The notes under the pieces: model-generated
Told to the model about the DNA's origin: nothing
Database searches by the model: none
Seen by the model: the letters and a program-made list of their open reading frames with translations, nothing else
In this document: positions 48,508 through 62,360 of the stretch, piece by piece
How positions within the stretch are numbered: position 1 is the stretch's first letter
Layout of the letters: every line of letters begins with the position of its first letter
Origin: Actinostola sp. cb2023
Taxonomy: Eukaryota > Cnidaria > Anthozoa > Actiniaria > Actinostolidae
Direction of reading: 5' to 3'
DNA: 64,000 bases
NCBI GenBank assembly: GCA_033675265.1
Contig: JAUJYZ010000724.1
Span: 818,001-882,000 of the forward strand
Translations under genes and position numbers: made by a program

Positions 48508-48706
48508 CTAAAGTTTAAACGTCATGAAAATTTACTCATTTTTAAAGACGATAAACACTTCTTCCCCTGGGTATATCTTTGGCCGCTGTTATTTCTTTTG
48601 ATGGCGAGATATTTTACATTGAAATGCGACTGTGGAGTTTGGAGTTGGATGTTCAGCGTTAATTATTTCTACAATCAAGTATTCTACAGCACTGGATTAA
48701 CGTTTG
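48508..48706 (+). CDS. unknown hydrophobic protein, exon 1 (inside the foldback)
   Basis: An open frame from just after a TAA at 48498-48500. It reads FKRHENLLIFKDDKHFFPWV, YLWPLLFLLMARYFTLKCDC, GVWSWMFSVNYFYNQVFYST, GLTF and ends in phase 1 at TTTG/GTAATT. WVYLWPLLFLLMARYFTL could be a membrane helix. The only in-frame Met is in LLLMARYF, so either that is the start or a further 5' exon exists. Without splicing the frame hits TAA within 45 nt. No family recognised. Confidence 0.45.
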
Positions 48707-48757
48707 GTAATTGTGATGACAGTAAACTTTTAGAATTTTAATGAAATGGTCTTTCAG

Positions 48758-49062
48758 GTGGACGCGATTTCGAGCTATGGCCCGGTGAATATGTAGAAGT
48801 GTTCAATTTACGTCGAACTTTAGCGAGATATTTCTTGAAATTTTTACCGACCCCCAAGTTGGAGATAATTACCACAGCATTCATTCCTTTGTATAATTTC
48901 AGTTTTTATAGAGAATGGGGCTTCAAAAAATGCATAGCTGTCAGATTTAATAGATTCTTCTCACCCTATACTCGGTGTAATGGCGGAATCGATGTTTTGT
49001 GTTACTTCTCGAAGCCATGGTTCTATCATATCTTCGTCTATTTCCTTATTCTAAGTCTTTGA
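48758..49062 (+). CDS. unknown hydrophobic protein, exon 2
   Basis: Acceptor TGGTCTTTCAG/GTGGAC after a 51-nt intron, in the matching phase. It encodes GGRDFELWPGEYVEVFNLRR, TLARYFLKFLPTPKLEIITT, AFIPLYNFSFYREWGFKKCI, then a Cys/aromatic-rich stretch and the hydrophobic end PWFYHIFVYFLILSL with TGA at 49060-49062. Composition and the clean splice argue for a real gene rather than chance. It may be cargo captured by the surrounding foldback or a transposon protein. A decayed repeat of part of it (TTATACCGACCCCCAAGCTG) lies near 49225. Function unknown. Confidence 0.5.
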
Positions 49063-50217
49063 AAGTATAAATGAGAGAACAGACTTTGCAGAAAAATTAG
49101 TTGTTAAGAAAATTAAAACTTTTTTCCACTGTTTTGCATTGCAATAGTTTTGCTTACCATTTACGGGACTCGCGACGAGCAGAAATATGGACTCCAAGCA
49201 TTCAAGTCAAATTATCTTTCGATTTATACCGACCCCCAAGCTGCTTAATGTTACGGAGGCGAAGATTATTCAATAGTCATTCCATTCATCACAATAAATG
49301 ACTTTCAAAAAATGTATAGCTCCTGCTATGAATGTTCAAAGTGCATGTATACGGCGAAGACGGCAGCCATTGTCAGTTTAGCTTGTCATGTCTGGACCTC
49401 CCTCACCTTGCAATATGCAACTCATAATACATCGTAAATACTGGTTATGACAACTGCAGCATGCATGCCTTCAGCATTGATAAAATAGAATCCATCATTT
49501 TAGAGTTGCATATGTTCATATAGACAAGTTAATAAATAAATATATGAGAAAGAACTTCGCCATCTTGTTTGTTATTCCTGGTATTTAAATTAGCGCGGGA
49601 TGGCGCGGGATATATGCGCGTGTCAGAGGGTCTTTGTGTTCATGTTGGCATTTCACGCATGCGCAGACAAAATGCCCATATGCTCACGCGATGAATATCG
49701 AAGGCGGAAGTCGAATTTTTGCCTATGTAGGGTTGCGTTTGTCCATTTGATCAGGTGAGTAAAGGAATACAAGGGAAGGGGTACGCGGGTGATTTTTGCT
49801 CCACATCTTCGTCCCCAGGACTGCGCTGGTCGAAGCCTAACTGTCGGCACATAGTACGAAAGCTGTTTTTTTGCGTCCTTGGACCCAAAACCAGCATTTT
49901 CTTCAAAATACAACCAAACAATTGAGCTGACATGATAGATTGAAGGTAATTTAGTAACTGGACGGATTTAGGAATGAGTTTTCACAAGATTTGGTATATA
50001 TTTTAGCAGATTTGTTTCGAGATTCACCACAGGAATCCTGAAAGTTGCCTACCTTGTAATAATATACGTCCTATGGTTGACCTATTCCGACTCAGTGAGG
50101 GAGGGTGGGGAACAATGGTGCATTTACTCGGGCTAAAATGTATTAAAACACGTTTTATTCGGTATTTTGTAGTGCAAATGTCACTTTATCACTGTGGTTT
50201 GCCTGTGGTTTCATTGA

Positions 50218-50821
50218 AATCATGGCAAATATCGATCGCTTTTTGTGCTAGAAAACGAAAAGAACAACAAACAATTTGAAGTAGATTAAAAGTACAGATA
50301 TAATAGTTTTAAACACCAAAAAAGTTAGAAGCTTTACCTGTTTATGTTTTTGTCTTATGGTCGGACAAAAAAGTATGACTATATTTTGGTTATTTTTGAG
50401 GCTCTTCAAACAAAGTGACGTCATAACAGCTGGTGTATTTTTCGAAAATATCTTTCAAAGCAATCATTTCATAGAAAATTGATTATGTTTTCTTTGATAC
50501 TACCAATATAATCAGCTTAATTGAGGCCAATAAAAATTTTCATGTCAAGTGCACTTTAACGTCCTGAGTGTTTACGTGGATTTTAGCGATTTTCGGAAGA
50601 TAAACATTGTGTAGTATTTTCAGATTCCATATAAGCGGTTAACGCGGGAATTTCTGCAATTCGAAAGTACCGAGGGCTCGCTCTTTCCAGTACCGCTCGT
50701 GGTGTTTTCGACAGCTCGTTCGTTAAACGAACACGTAAGCTCAAATCTGGTAGATATTGATTGATAAGTGTTTTCTTGGAGCCATTTTCCACTACAGGAG
50801 CCCCTAGGTTGGCATCATTAC
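50218..50821. other. spacer, nothing recognised
   Basis: No repeat with a partner in the window and no exon is visible. The AT-rich left part is followed by TTTTCCACTACAGGAG near the MITE start. Confidence 0.4.
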
Positions 50822-51277
50822 GGACGTTCGCGCGCATTGTTCACGCGCATCTTTTCTGCGCATAAAATGAAGGTTCGAATCATCTCGGTCCAGTCCTCTT
50901 CCAACATGGCAGCCAGTCACGCATGTTGCATCGAGAACGATACCAGTGACCCCCATTTTTTATTTTGTGATTTTACAAAGAATCATGAAAGCTCCCCATG
51001 TACCAAATTTAAAGAAAAAAACATGGATAGATTTTGATAGAAACACGAATTTAGATGAAAACTTCAACCGGCTACCTTCACGCGAAAGAGTCGATCGTCG
51101 ATGGCTACGTGGTGACTGTAAATATGAGCCAAAAACTACAGGTTGTTTCTATATATTCACAAATATTTGTACATAATTTTATTCTATAGACTCTTGGATA
51201 CTTGTAATATTGAACTTGAACTAAATAGCCATTTGAAGCCGGAAAATTTTAGCAATCCGTTTAGTTTTTCTACAAAA
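50822..51277 (+). mobile_element. 5' part of the TTAA MITE family (GGACGTTCGCG), broken by an insertion
   Basis: Starts GGACGTTCGCGCGCATTGTT after ATTAC (a mutated TTAA) and follows the 54786-55445 element closely up to TTTAGTTTTTCTACAAAA, where the hairpin-ended element at 51278 begins. The right end is not found downstream. Confidence 0.85.
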
Positions 51278-51867
51278 CAAGACGCTCAATGAGCGTACAC
51301 TCGGGCATTATGAAAAGGACAATGTCAGTTGCGTGACGAGGGACCTGACAATGACTGACAGTTGCGTGACGAGGGAGACTATGTTTAATGTATATGTGTC
51401 GGTGAGCATAGATAAAGATATCCGATTCGTACGTTCCTAGCACGTACATGGAACGTCCAGTTGAGTTCGATATACGCTCGGAAACTATTTGACACGTTTG
51501 AGCGAATCATACTTTCGGATTTAGTTCGATAGGCGTTCGGAAACTATTCGTTCCGTTTTTGGCGACCATGAATATGCAACCTCAAGTGACCTCAAGTACG
51601 TTTAAAGACGTACCACAGACGTACCTCGAAGAGTCGGAGATCTTTATTGATGCTCACCGACACAAATAGTCTCCCTCGTCACGCAACTGTCATTGTCATA
51701 ATGCCCAGCTACGCTCATTGAGCGTCAACTTCTGTAATAGATCCCTAAAATCTAAGGACGTTTTGATTTCGATTGTATTTTTGCCGTTCACTGACCTGTT
51801 TTGAGCGAAATTCTGTTTTAAATAGCGCTACGCGGCGGTTCTAAAATTAGGTCGCGTAATAGATGTA

Positions 51868-52040
51868 ATAATAATAATAATCTTTATTTTAAGTGGGTAT
51901 ACAAATACAGCAATACAATAATACTGGTTTCCAATTTGGCCCACTAGATACAATAACTACTGATTACAATAATTACAGAACAATACTAGTTACAATTGAA
52001 AACACTGACATAATGAGATAATATTTTACAATAAATATGT
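51868..52040 (-). mobile_element. LINE/SINE 3' end with (ATT)n tail
   Basis: On the minus strand GTGGGCCAAATTGGAAACCA then ACCCACTTAAAATAAAGATT and (ATT)5. It is homologous to 62765-62975. Only the 3' end is present. Confidence 0.75.
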
Positions 52041-52499
52041 ATGACTCAGACAAGGATCACACAACTGTAATCGTACTGAAAAGAACACGGAGAAACCTAC
52101 ATTTTATCATGCAAACACTGTTTAATTTCAAAACAATTGTCAGTAAAAAAAATATAACAAAATCGGACTGAAGGATATGAAAAATTTGGTTTGTTTGTCT
52201 GAGTTGTGACGTCACTAATTAATGCGCTTCGCTATTGTGCAAGTATATAAATAGCCTAAAACTACTTTTGTACGATCCCGATTTTCGTACATTGACCTTG
52301 CTCGCCTTTGCTTTGATGTAGTTTTGAAGTACGATTTTTACGATTCCTTTTCCTTCTGAATTTTTCAAACGTGGAATAAAATAAACATCCATCGTGAGTT
52401 ACTGAAAATAACTCGTCCTGGCTCGATTGTTTGCATGACTTCTGTACATATAGCTTTCTGTCAATAGATGTAGTTACATCGCTGGTCGTGAGTTTAATT

Positions 52500-53680
52500 A
52501 CTCGGGCACTTCCGGAGGAAGCCCGAGTTATAAAATGCGCTTTCTTGTTTTTATTTTTATTTTTCGTCGGTCACAGAATGGGAAGTATTTGATCGTATCG
52601 GTACACCAAATGCGAAGTATTTGATCGTATCGAGTTTCAAGATGACTCAGCAGATAAGGGAGCGAGCTACACTCCTGTCCCTGAATTCGCGGAAAACCGC
52701 TCTAATCGCTAAACGACACACAGGACTCAAGTAGATATTTAATCTTAGTTTTGAAAGCAGTTTTAGATCTTCAAGATATTGAAAGGTCAGGATTCTAGTT
52801 CATCGTTCGACAATTGAACTCAAAAACTATCATGATCTCGCTATGCCATTCAAATAAATCCCTATAGAGACTGAATATTATTTGGCCTTGCATTTCTGTC
52901 TGAAAGTGTATTCCTAACCGATGTCAAATAGCGATGTCTGCGGCTTGGGAAAACTCGTAAAACACACCGACACACAGTCTCCCTCGTCACGCAACTGTCA
53001 TTCCATAATGCCCGATCGAGTAGTAGGCAAAGAGACAGCAGCTTGGTCGAGCTTTGTCACATCATAGCAATTGCACCCAGGATAATTGAAGTTCGTGAGA
53101 TCATAGTCTGAATGAATTAATTGTTTGACCGATTTTCCTCAACTTCGGCCTGGACATTCTATAAGAAATAGAATGTCAAAACGCGCCTTCATTTAATACA
53201 ACGAACAATCGAAAGACGTTATCAGAACCATCGGACCATGACTATGCAACCTCAAGTCGTCCGAGATACGTACTTCTGACGAACCCTGATGAGTGGAAGA
53301 TCTTTATCTATGCTCACCGACATATATAGCTAATTGCATAATCGTTGTCAGGTTGAAAATCATAAATCATAGAAGCTGAGACCGCAATGATGGATGGGAA
53401 ATCAGTTCATGAGCCACATTACATACAGATATATTCAATGTTCTCGTAGTTTTGAAGGTATATGAACTATTTAACTAAGATCCTACAAGTCTGAAAAAAA
53501 GGTTGATGATTTTGACGGTGTTATTTGAAAGTTTTAATTTCCCAGAATTCCTTTTGGTCATAGCTTTCATGATTTTCAACCCGACAACGATTATGCAATT
53601 AGCTATATATAGTCTCCCTCGTCACGCAAATGTCATTCTCATTGTCATAATGCCCAAGTATACGCTCATTGAGCATCTTG
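52500..53680 (+). mobile_element. hairpin-ended Helitron2/Helentron-like element (copy 5)
   Basis: Left ACTCGGGCACTTCCGGAGGA then AGCCCGAGT; right AATGCCCAAGTATACGCTCA then TTGAGCATCTTG and T. The left flank is AATT. Terminal changes (GAGCATC) show an older copy. Confidence 0.62.
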
Positions 53681-53828
53681 TGTTGTATATTAGGCAAGCC
53701 ATTCATCAGTCCCCTTTAAATACGCTCTCACATACAAACGCATACGCCGATTCGTGTGGGCCCACTCTAAAAGATGTTGAGCGTTTTCGAAAGGGCTGGT
53801 ACACGAACTCATCAGAAGCACTAATCAA

Positions 53829-53970
53829 ATGAACTCAAAGTCTAAAGGTAATCAAATGAACTCAAAGTCAAAAGGTAATCAATTGAACTCAAAGTCAAAA
53901 GCAAATCAAATGAACTCAAAGTCAAAAGGTAATCAATCGAACTCAAAGTCAAAAGCAAATCAAATGAACT
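53829..53970 (+). repeat. ~24-bp tandem repeat AATGAACTCAAAGTCAAAAG
   Basis: Six copies of the GTAATCAAATGAACTCAAAG unit. The encoded MNSKSKGNQ frame is repeat translation. Two to three copies also occur at 6237-6300 in copy 1 of the hairpin family, so it belongs to that element. Confidence 0.85.
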
Positions 53971-54703
53971 CAAAAACTATAATACAAGTGAACTCTGATG
54001 TTGACTTAAATGTGAACTCAACTGAGTACTGCTTAGCCAAGCATGTATATCACAACTTGAATTACTGACTCTACATGACCTGTTGCCCGTGATCTATGCT
54101 CACCGACACACTAGTCTCTCTCGTTATAAATACTCAAGGACATAACTGTACACGTACTATTACAATTAGCAACAAACATGATATAGCGAGGTCATGATAG
54201 TTTTTGAGTTCATTTCATTTGCTTTTCAATTCATTTTTTGATAAGTTCGACTTCGTGGAACGACGTCGTAGAACAGCCCTTTCGAAAACGCTCGAGGAAG
54301 ATTTAGAGTATGCGTATCTGGTATGTAGTACTTAGGCGTATGCGTTTGGATGGCTTGCGTCATTTCTCTCACTACACTTGTTCTCTCTCGATCCAGCACG
54401 ACTGAGCTTCTAGTCCTACCACTTCTAGTCGTCGAACGATGAACTAGAATCCTGACCATTAATAGCTTGAAGATCTACAGCTGCTTTCAAAACTAAGATT
54501 CAAGTCTACTTGAGTCCTGTGTGTCGTTTGTTTTCCCTTATCTGCTGAGTAATCTTGAAACTCGATACGATCAAATACTTCGCATTCTTTCTTCATTCTT
54601 CGCAATTTTTTCTTCACTCCGTGACCAAACAAAACAACAACAACAACAAAAAAGAAGAAAGCCCATTTTATTACTCGGGCTTCCTTCGGAAGGGCCCGAG
54701 TAA

Positions 54704-56157
54704 TGAAGCAATTTGAAAATTTCGCACAATTTTGGCACATCGTGAAAAACGGGCTTGTGGTCGATTTTCGAAATTTTGACTTTAAGGACGTTCGCGCGCA
54801 TTGTTCACGCGCATCTTTTCTGCGCATAAAATCAAGGTTCGCATCATCTCGGTCCAGTCCTCTTTCCTCACGTCCAAGATGGCAGCCAGTCACGCATGTT
54901 ACGTAGACGATTTTCATCGGCTAATATCTCGAGAACGATACCGGTGACCCCCATTTTTTATTTTGTGATTTTACAAAGAATCATAAAAGCTCCCCATGTA
55001 CCAAATTTAAAGAAAAAAACATGTTTAGATTTTGATAAAAACACGAATTTAGATGAAAACTTCAACCTACCTTCACGCGAAAGAGTCGTCGATGGCTACG
55101 TGGTGACTGTACATATGAGCCAAAAACTACAGGTTGTTTCTATATATTCACAAATATTGTACATAATCTTATTCTATAAACTCTTAGATAGCCATTTGAG
55201 GAAAATTTTAGCAATCCGTTTAGTTTTTCTACAAAAAAATACCTGTCATTCTCGACTTTCCGTGGATTTAACGCACGTAATTTCGATCAGAAAAAGGGTA
55301 TACTTTGAAGAAATCTGGCTCCATAGCGAAGTCGGTGACCCCCATTTTTTATTTGCTCATTTAGCTTCTATAATGATCTTATTTAATTTCACCATACGAA
55401 GTTTCAGGGAAAAAACATGTTTAGTTTTTTTGCCCGCGAACGTCCTTAACCGCCCTTTTCTCAGCAAATAAGCCAAGTTTCAAAATTTAAAACTATCCTT
55501 ATAGAGTCTAATGGGCGTTGTTTGGTTTTCGAAAAGTGCTTTTAAACAGGGGGAAAATGCGTGCAAAGAGAGATGGTATGGTTTTGGGCTCCCTGTGCTT
55601 TTTCGAGGCTAAAAGAGGCCAAAAAATCGGCTACAAATCGCCAAATCGAAGCAATTTCAAGTGATCCTTGGTCTGCGTAACTCCTTACTTGTTTCTGAAT
55701 AGATTTTTCTTTAAAAAAGAACATTTTAATTTTTTGACTTTTTTGGTCCAAAAAAAATGAAAAAACCAAAATATCTCAAATCTAAAATATCAGCGAAAAA
55801 CAACAAACAGAGTGAGAAAGGCATTGAAAAAGCAAAGAATTACATTGAAATTAGGCGATTTGGCCGATTTTTAGCCGAGTTTTTGGACTCTGAAACCTTG
55901 AAAAAAGCACAGGGAGCCCAAATCCATACCATCTCTCTTTGCACGCATTTTTCTCCTGTTTCAAAGCACTTTTCGAAAAGCAAACAACGCACATAACAAC
56001 CTGTTAAGATAGCTTTAAATCGCTAGGCAAAAAGAATTTTGAAATGTTGCTTATTTGCTGAGAAAACGGCGGTTCAATTCAAAATTTCGAAAATCGATAA
56101 AAAGCCCGTTTTTCACATCGATGTGCCAAAATTGTGCGAAATTTTCAGATTGCTTCA
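54704..56157. mobile_element. long palindrome/foldback (~400-bp arms)
   Basis: Left arm 54704-54785 plus 55446-55740, right arm about 55755-56157: AAGCAATTTGAAAATTTCGC pairs with GCGAAATTTTCAGATTGCTT, and GTGCAAAGAGAGATGGTATG with CATACCATCTCTCTTTGCAC. The left arm is split by the TTAA element. Related single-arm sequence is at 31400-31740. Confidence 0.85.
54786..55445 (+). mobile_element. 660-bp TTAA-flanked MITE (piggyBac-like)
   Basis: TTAA at 54782-54785 and 55446-55449. The termini GGACGTTCGCG and CGCGAACGTCC are perfect 11-bp inverted repeats. The paralogous site at 31451-31454 has a single TTAA and no element. A TTAA duplication is the hallmark of piggyBac-type transposition. There is no transposase ORF; GACCCCCATTTTTTATTT occurs twice inside (54947, 55338). 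Confidence 0.92.
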
Positions 56158-56514
56158 ATCTTAACAAAATACACATCGTTGGAACCGGAAAGCTTATAGT
56201 CATGGCAACAAGAAATAGTTCACGAGAAAATCGACAGAGATGCTATACTGACATAACAAATGGCGGGGTTCCTGTGGTATTGTGGCATGACACAGGTATC
56301 CCACCTTGGAGAAAAATCATCGTCTTCGATTTTCTCGCTAACTATTTTAGTATTTCTAAATATTTGAACGTCAAAGTTATTCAATTACATAGACCTATAT
56401 ATGGTGTAAGTGTGGTTGCAAACAGAAACCTAGAAGTAGGAAAAATCGGCAAGAAATGTTTTCCAAGGCGTTGCACCTTTTCCATTATAACATCTTCAAA
56501 TTATAAGTTTTTAT

Positions 56515-57470
56515 AAATCGACCAAAACCAAAGCCTATAGCCCATGTAAAATGGTCAAAATCGACCCAAAATCGACCAAAACCAAAGCCTATATCCCCAT
56601 GCAAAATGGTCAAAATCGACCCAAAATCTAACTGCAGATTCTTGTAGCCATGACTGTAAGCTTTCCAACGATGTGTCATCATAGCCCATGCAAAATGGTC
56701 AAAATCGACCAAAACCAAAGCCTATAGCCCATGTAAAATGGTCAAAATCGACCCAAATTTGACCAAAACCAAAGCCTATAGCCCATGCAAAATGGTCAAA
56801 TTCGACCAAAACCAAAGCCTATTGCCCATTCAAAATGGTCAAAATCGACCAAAACCAAAGCCTCGGCCCATGCAAAATGGTCAAAATCGACCCAAAATCG
56901 ACCAAAACCAAAGCCTATATCCCCATGCAAAATAGTCAAAATCGACCCAAAATCTAACTGCAGATTCTTGTAGCCATGACTGTAAGCTTTCCAACGATGT
57001 GTCATCATAGCCCATGCAAAATGGTCAAAATCGACCAAAACCAAAGCCTATAGCCCATGTAAAATGGTCAAAATCGACCCAAATTTGACCAAAACCAAAG
57101 CCTATAGCCCATGCAAAATGGTCAAATTCGACAAAAACCAAAGCCTATTGCCCATTCAAAATGGTCAAAATCGACCAAAACCAAAGCCTCGGCCCATCCA
57201 AAATGGTCAAAATCGACCCATTATCGACCAAAACCAAAGCCTATAGCCCATGCAAAATCGATCCAAAATCGACCAAAACCAAAGCCTATATCCCCATGCA
57301 AAATGGTCAAAATCGACCCAAAATCGACCAAAACCAAAGCCTATATCCCCATGCAAAATGGTCAAAATCGACCCAAAATCGACCAAAACCAAAGCCTATA
57401 GCCCCATGCAAAATGGTCAAAATCGACCCAAAATCGACCAAAACCAAAGCCCATGCAAAATGGTCAAAAT
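56515..57470 (+). repeat. ~50-bp minisatellite GCCCATGCAAAATGGTCAAA (locus 2) with a ~330-bp duplication
   Basis: About 18 units as at 30400-30890. A block including ATCTAACTGCAGATTCTTGT then AGCCATGACTGTAAGC appears at 56628 and 56953, showing a higher-order duplication of about 325 bp. Confidence 0.95.
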
Positions 57471-57479
57471 GGAGACATC

Positions 57480-57692
57480 CGACGCATTTAATTTGTACAG
57501 GGTTAGCCTCGAGTCAGTGTAAATTATTCACAAATATCAACAAGAACACGAAAAAATGTTGACATGAAACAATATAGAAACATTTTTGAATTGCACGGAC
57601 TGTTTTCTGAATCGAGGCTAACCCTGTACAAATGCGCGCGTCTTTTGTCAAGGACAGCGGTCATCTCTAAACAACGCGAAACTGGAGTATTC
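57480..57692. mobile_element. MITE, ACTCCAGTTTCG family (left end truncated)
   Basis: TTGTACAGGGTTAGCCTCGA to CAACGCGAAACTGGAGTATT; matches 22044-22281. The left terminus is cut at the minisatellite. Confidence 0.75.
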
Positions 57693-57971
57693 TTGGCAGG
57701 TTGTAATGACTGCAAGGAAACAATTCCCCAAAACATTGAATATTAATAGTTTATTGTGTTGAAGGATATACCTGCGCTATTGTCGTATGCCTGCATACGC
57801 ATTCACGATTATTATTAATTAGCTTTCAATCTCTTAATACATATTATATTATTCATATAAAAACTTGTGAATAAAGCATAGTTGATACTGATTTGTTTGT
57901 AAAGACCTTTGGTAGGTTTCCATTTCTTTCGCATGCAAGTTGCAACAACTGAATGCTTATGAAGCTAATTT

Positions 57972-58377
57972 ATTTTGAAAATCGATTAAATATGAAGTGA
58001 ATAGTGGGATTTTTCAGTATTTTGTGATTTGAGCTTCGCATTTGCGAGTTATAAAGGTTTGAAATCGTGATATGCTAATTCGGTGACGTCAAAGACCACT
58101 TAATTTATTATACAAAAGCGCCCTTGTGCAAATTACTGACATTTTTAATCTGGCAAAAAGTTTTTCTACAACTTATATAAATGATGTTAAACTTTTTTTC
58201 CATTTCAGAAAAGAATGCTACTTGAAAAAATATAAATAAGTTACAGCAAATGCCTTCTTTGACGTCACTGAATTACCATATCACGATTTCAAACCTTTAT
58301 AACTCGCAAATGCGAAGCTCAAATCACAAAATACTGAACCATCCAACTATTCACTTCATATGTAATCGATTTTCAAA
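57972..58377. mobile_element. MITE, TTTTCAGTATTTTGTGATTT family (copy 2)
   Basis: Same core as 31821-32163, but the inverted arms extend further out (TTTTGAAAATCGATTA and TAATCGATTTTCAAA), so this copy shows the true ends or a nested pair. Confidence 0.85.
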
Positions 58378-58840
58378 TAGAAAAATATAAGCTTCCGATA
58401 AGCACTTTAAACCAGTTGATAACTCCTTCAGCTTGGTCCTGTAGATGTTTACATTCACACTCTACTTGCTTTCAATAATTGGCGGAAAATGCATTAGCTA
58501 CCCTCGAATATCTTCCTAAATATTCCCAGAGGGTCCAAATACATTTTTCTGTGATCTCGAGAGATAAGAGAATTCGAAGGCAGGCAATGTGCTACTGAGT
58601 GGCATATAGGGTGCGTGGCGCGGCTTTGTCTCCTTAGAACTTAGCGATTCATGCCTCTGTATCCGTGCCTCGAGAAAGTCCACAGAGATGCATGTGGACT
58701 TCTGTCGTTCACTATTCGTGAGAAGCGCTTTCTGATGGACAGAGTATGACGAATGGCATTCTGTAGAATAATAATAAAAAGAAAAAGATATTAATATTTT
58801 TTTTCCGAATATGTAGTGGTAGTAGTAGCATGCAGTAGTA
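58378..58840. other. spacer, nothing recognised
   Basis: Unique-looking; no exon, RNA or repeat supported. Confidence 0.4.
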
Positions 58841-58844
58841 AGTG

Positions 58845-59772
<928 letters not shown>

Positions 59773-59960
59773 TCAATCAATCAATCATCAAAGCTTTTAT
59801 TTAACAACGGAATATCTTCAATACATGTCTCCAAGAGAGCCGTATATATATATATGATATATATAAAAAAAAAAAACTTGAATATGAGAAAAGGTAGGCC
59901 AACCACGAGCTTCCAGTAGAAGGATTCCAGAAGGAATTCACAGTCTGCTCTCCATATAAA

Positions 59961-60075
59961 TAGATTAAATATAACGAAGAAGAAGAGACGCAGGCAACCA
60001 CTGACTGTTCCAAATATATTATTTGGAACAGTCAGTGGTTGCCTGCGTCTCTTCTTCTTCGTTATATTTAATCTA
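59961..60075. repeat. perfect palindrome, 56-bp arms
   Basis: TAGATTAAATATAACGAAGA...TGTTCCAAATA is followed after 2-4 nt by its exact inverse ending TCTTCGTTATATTTAATCTA. It sits between an (AGT)n array on its left and an (ACT)n array on its right, i.e. inverted repeats of the same motif. Confidence 0.95.
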
Positions 60076-60218
60076 TATATATATATATAACTGAATGTAC
60101 GAAGTAGTTAAGATTGTAAAAACATTTTATCTGCTACTCGGAGTTTCACATGTTACAAGTAACACGATCATCAGGCAACTGCCACTACTCACTACTACAA
60201 TAACTATACTGCTACTAC

Positions 60219-60458
<240 letters not shown>

Positions 60459-60595
60459 TAAATAATAGTTTACAATAAGTTAAAAAGTTTCTATTTACAT
60501 ATCATATATTATTAATAATAAATTACAATGTATTATCAAAGTACAACTTATATATAATGAAATATAATATTAATTTTATAAATAACAATACATAT

Positions 60596-61298
60596 CTACA
60601 TTATGAGCTTACTAAATAAATCTTTGTTGTCTAATTGGGCTTTAAAAGTAATTGTGCTATGCTGGACACGCGCCTCAGCAGGGATTTTATTCCAGAGTAC
60701 AGAACCTCTATAGTGGAAGGTACATTTCCCTGCCTCTGATTTAGGTCTAGGGATATGTAAATTAGAAGATGAATTTCTCAGGTTATACGAATGTATATCC
60801 GTGATAGAGGTAAAAATATCCTTTAAATAGGAGGGTGATAAATCAGTATATATTTTATACATAATTATTGCTAATTTTCTGGTTCGTCTGTACTCCAATT
60901 TTTCCCAACCCAGCTCATCCAATAACACCTTAGATCGTGTTTCATATTTTTTTCTGCTTAATGATTCTAGCTGATCTATTTTGTAGCCGTTGAAGTTTGT
61001 CAGACATTCCTTTACTAGTTGAATCCCAAATAGAGCTACAATAATCAAAGTAGGGTAGAATTAGAGCTCTATACATACACAACCGTGTTTCAAGTGGTAA
61101 GATTGAGCCTAGGCGCTTTAATAGACCTGTTGTGATTTTCTTTGAGATCAAAAGAATGTGTGAAGTCCAGGTTAGGTTTTGATCAATCAGAAATCCTAAG
61201 GATTTATATTCAGTCTTTCTCTCCAGTGGCACATCGTCTGCCTTAATATTAAAAGTATTTGGTACTTGAGCGAGTTTAAACTGACTCTCTATGAGCAT
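60596..61298 (-). mobile_element. LINE reverse transcriptase, C-terminal part, 5' truncated, one frameshift
   Basis: Two overlapping frames give the end of a non-LTR retrotransposon ORF2. Frame one (61298-60942) has YKSLGFLIDQNLTWTSHI, LPYFDYCSSIWDS and LQRLQNRSARIIKQKK, the post-palm/thumb motifs of CR1/L2/Jockey-type RTs. Frame two continues YETRSKVLLDELGWEKLEYR, MYKIYTDLSPSYL, YNLRNSS and GSVLWNKIP to a TAG at 60596-60598. The switch lies in a run of seven A; removing one A joins IIKQKK to YETRS. The catalytic palm is missing because the upstream side is the (AGT)n array. No target-site duplication could be defined. Confidence 0.9.

Positions 61299-62360
<1,062 letters not shown>

Larger units (their letters stand above)
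47283..50217. mobile_element. 2.9-kb foldback element with ~510-bp TIRs and an internal gene
   Basis: 47283-47789 is repeated in inverse at 49699-50217 with few differences (shared AAAGTGACATTTGCACTACA, CCCACCCTCCCTCACTGAGT, CTTTCGTACTATGTGCCGAC). A 60-codon frame starting MSAQLFGCILKKMLVLGPRT lies in both arms with one residue changed. A shorter inner inverted pair (GCATGCGCAGACAAAAT and its inverse) is at about 48408 and 49655. The 1.9-kb centre holds the two-exon gene described separately. Confidence 0.85.
51278..54701 (-). mobile_element. composite of nested hairpin-ended (ACTCGGGC-family) elements
   Basis: Opens with the inverted right end CAAGACGCTCAATGAGCGTA and closes with ACTCGGGCTTCCTTCGGAAG. 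Inside are a forward right end (51660-51727), a complete forward copy (52500-53680, listed separately) and further internal fragments (about 53690-54660). The order of insertion is not fully resolved. Confidence 0.65.

Noticed and set aside
54226..54459. 77-aa minus ORF
   Set aside because: Within nested hairpin elements; no homologous frame is kept in the other copies.
54459..54917. 152-aa minus ORF and overlapping frames
   Set aside because: They cross the junction between two different transposons, so they cannot be one ancestral gene.
54896..55471. 191-aa plus ORF
   Set aside because: Lies almost entirely inside the 660-bp TTAA MITE and runs across its right terminus; shows no transposase motif.
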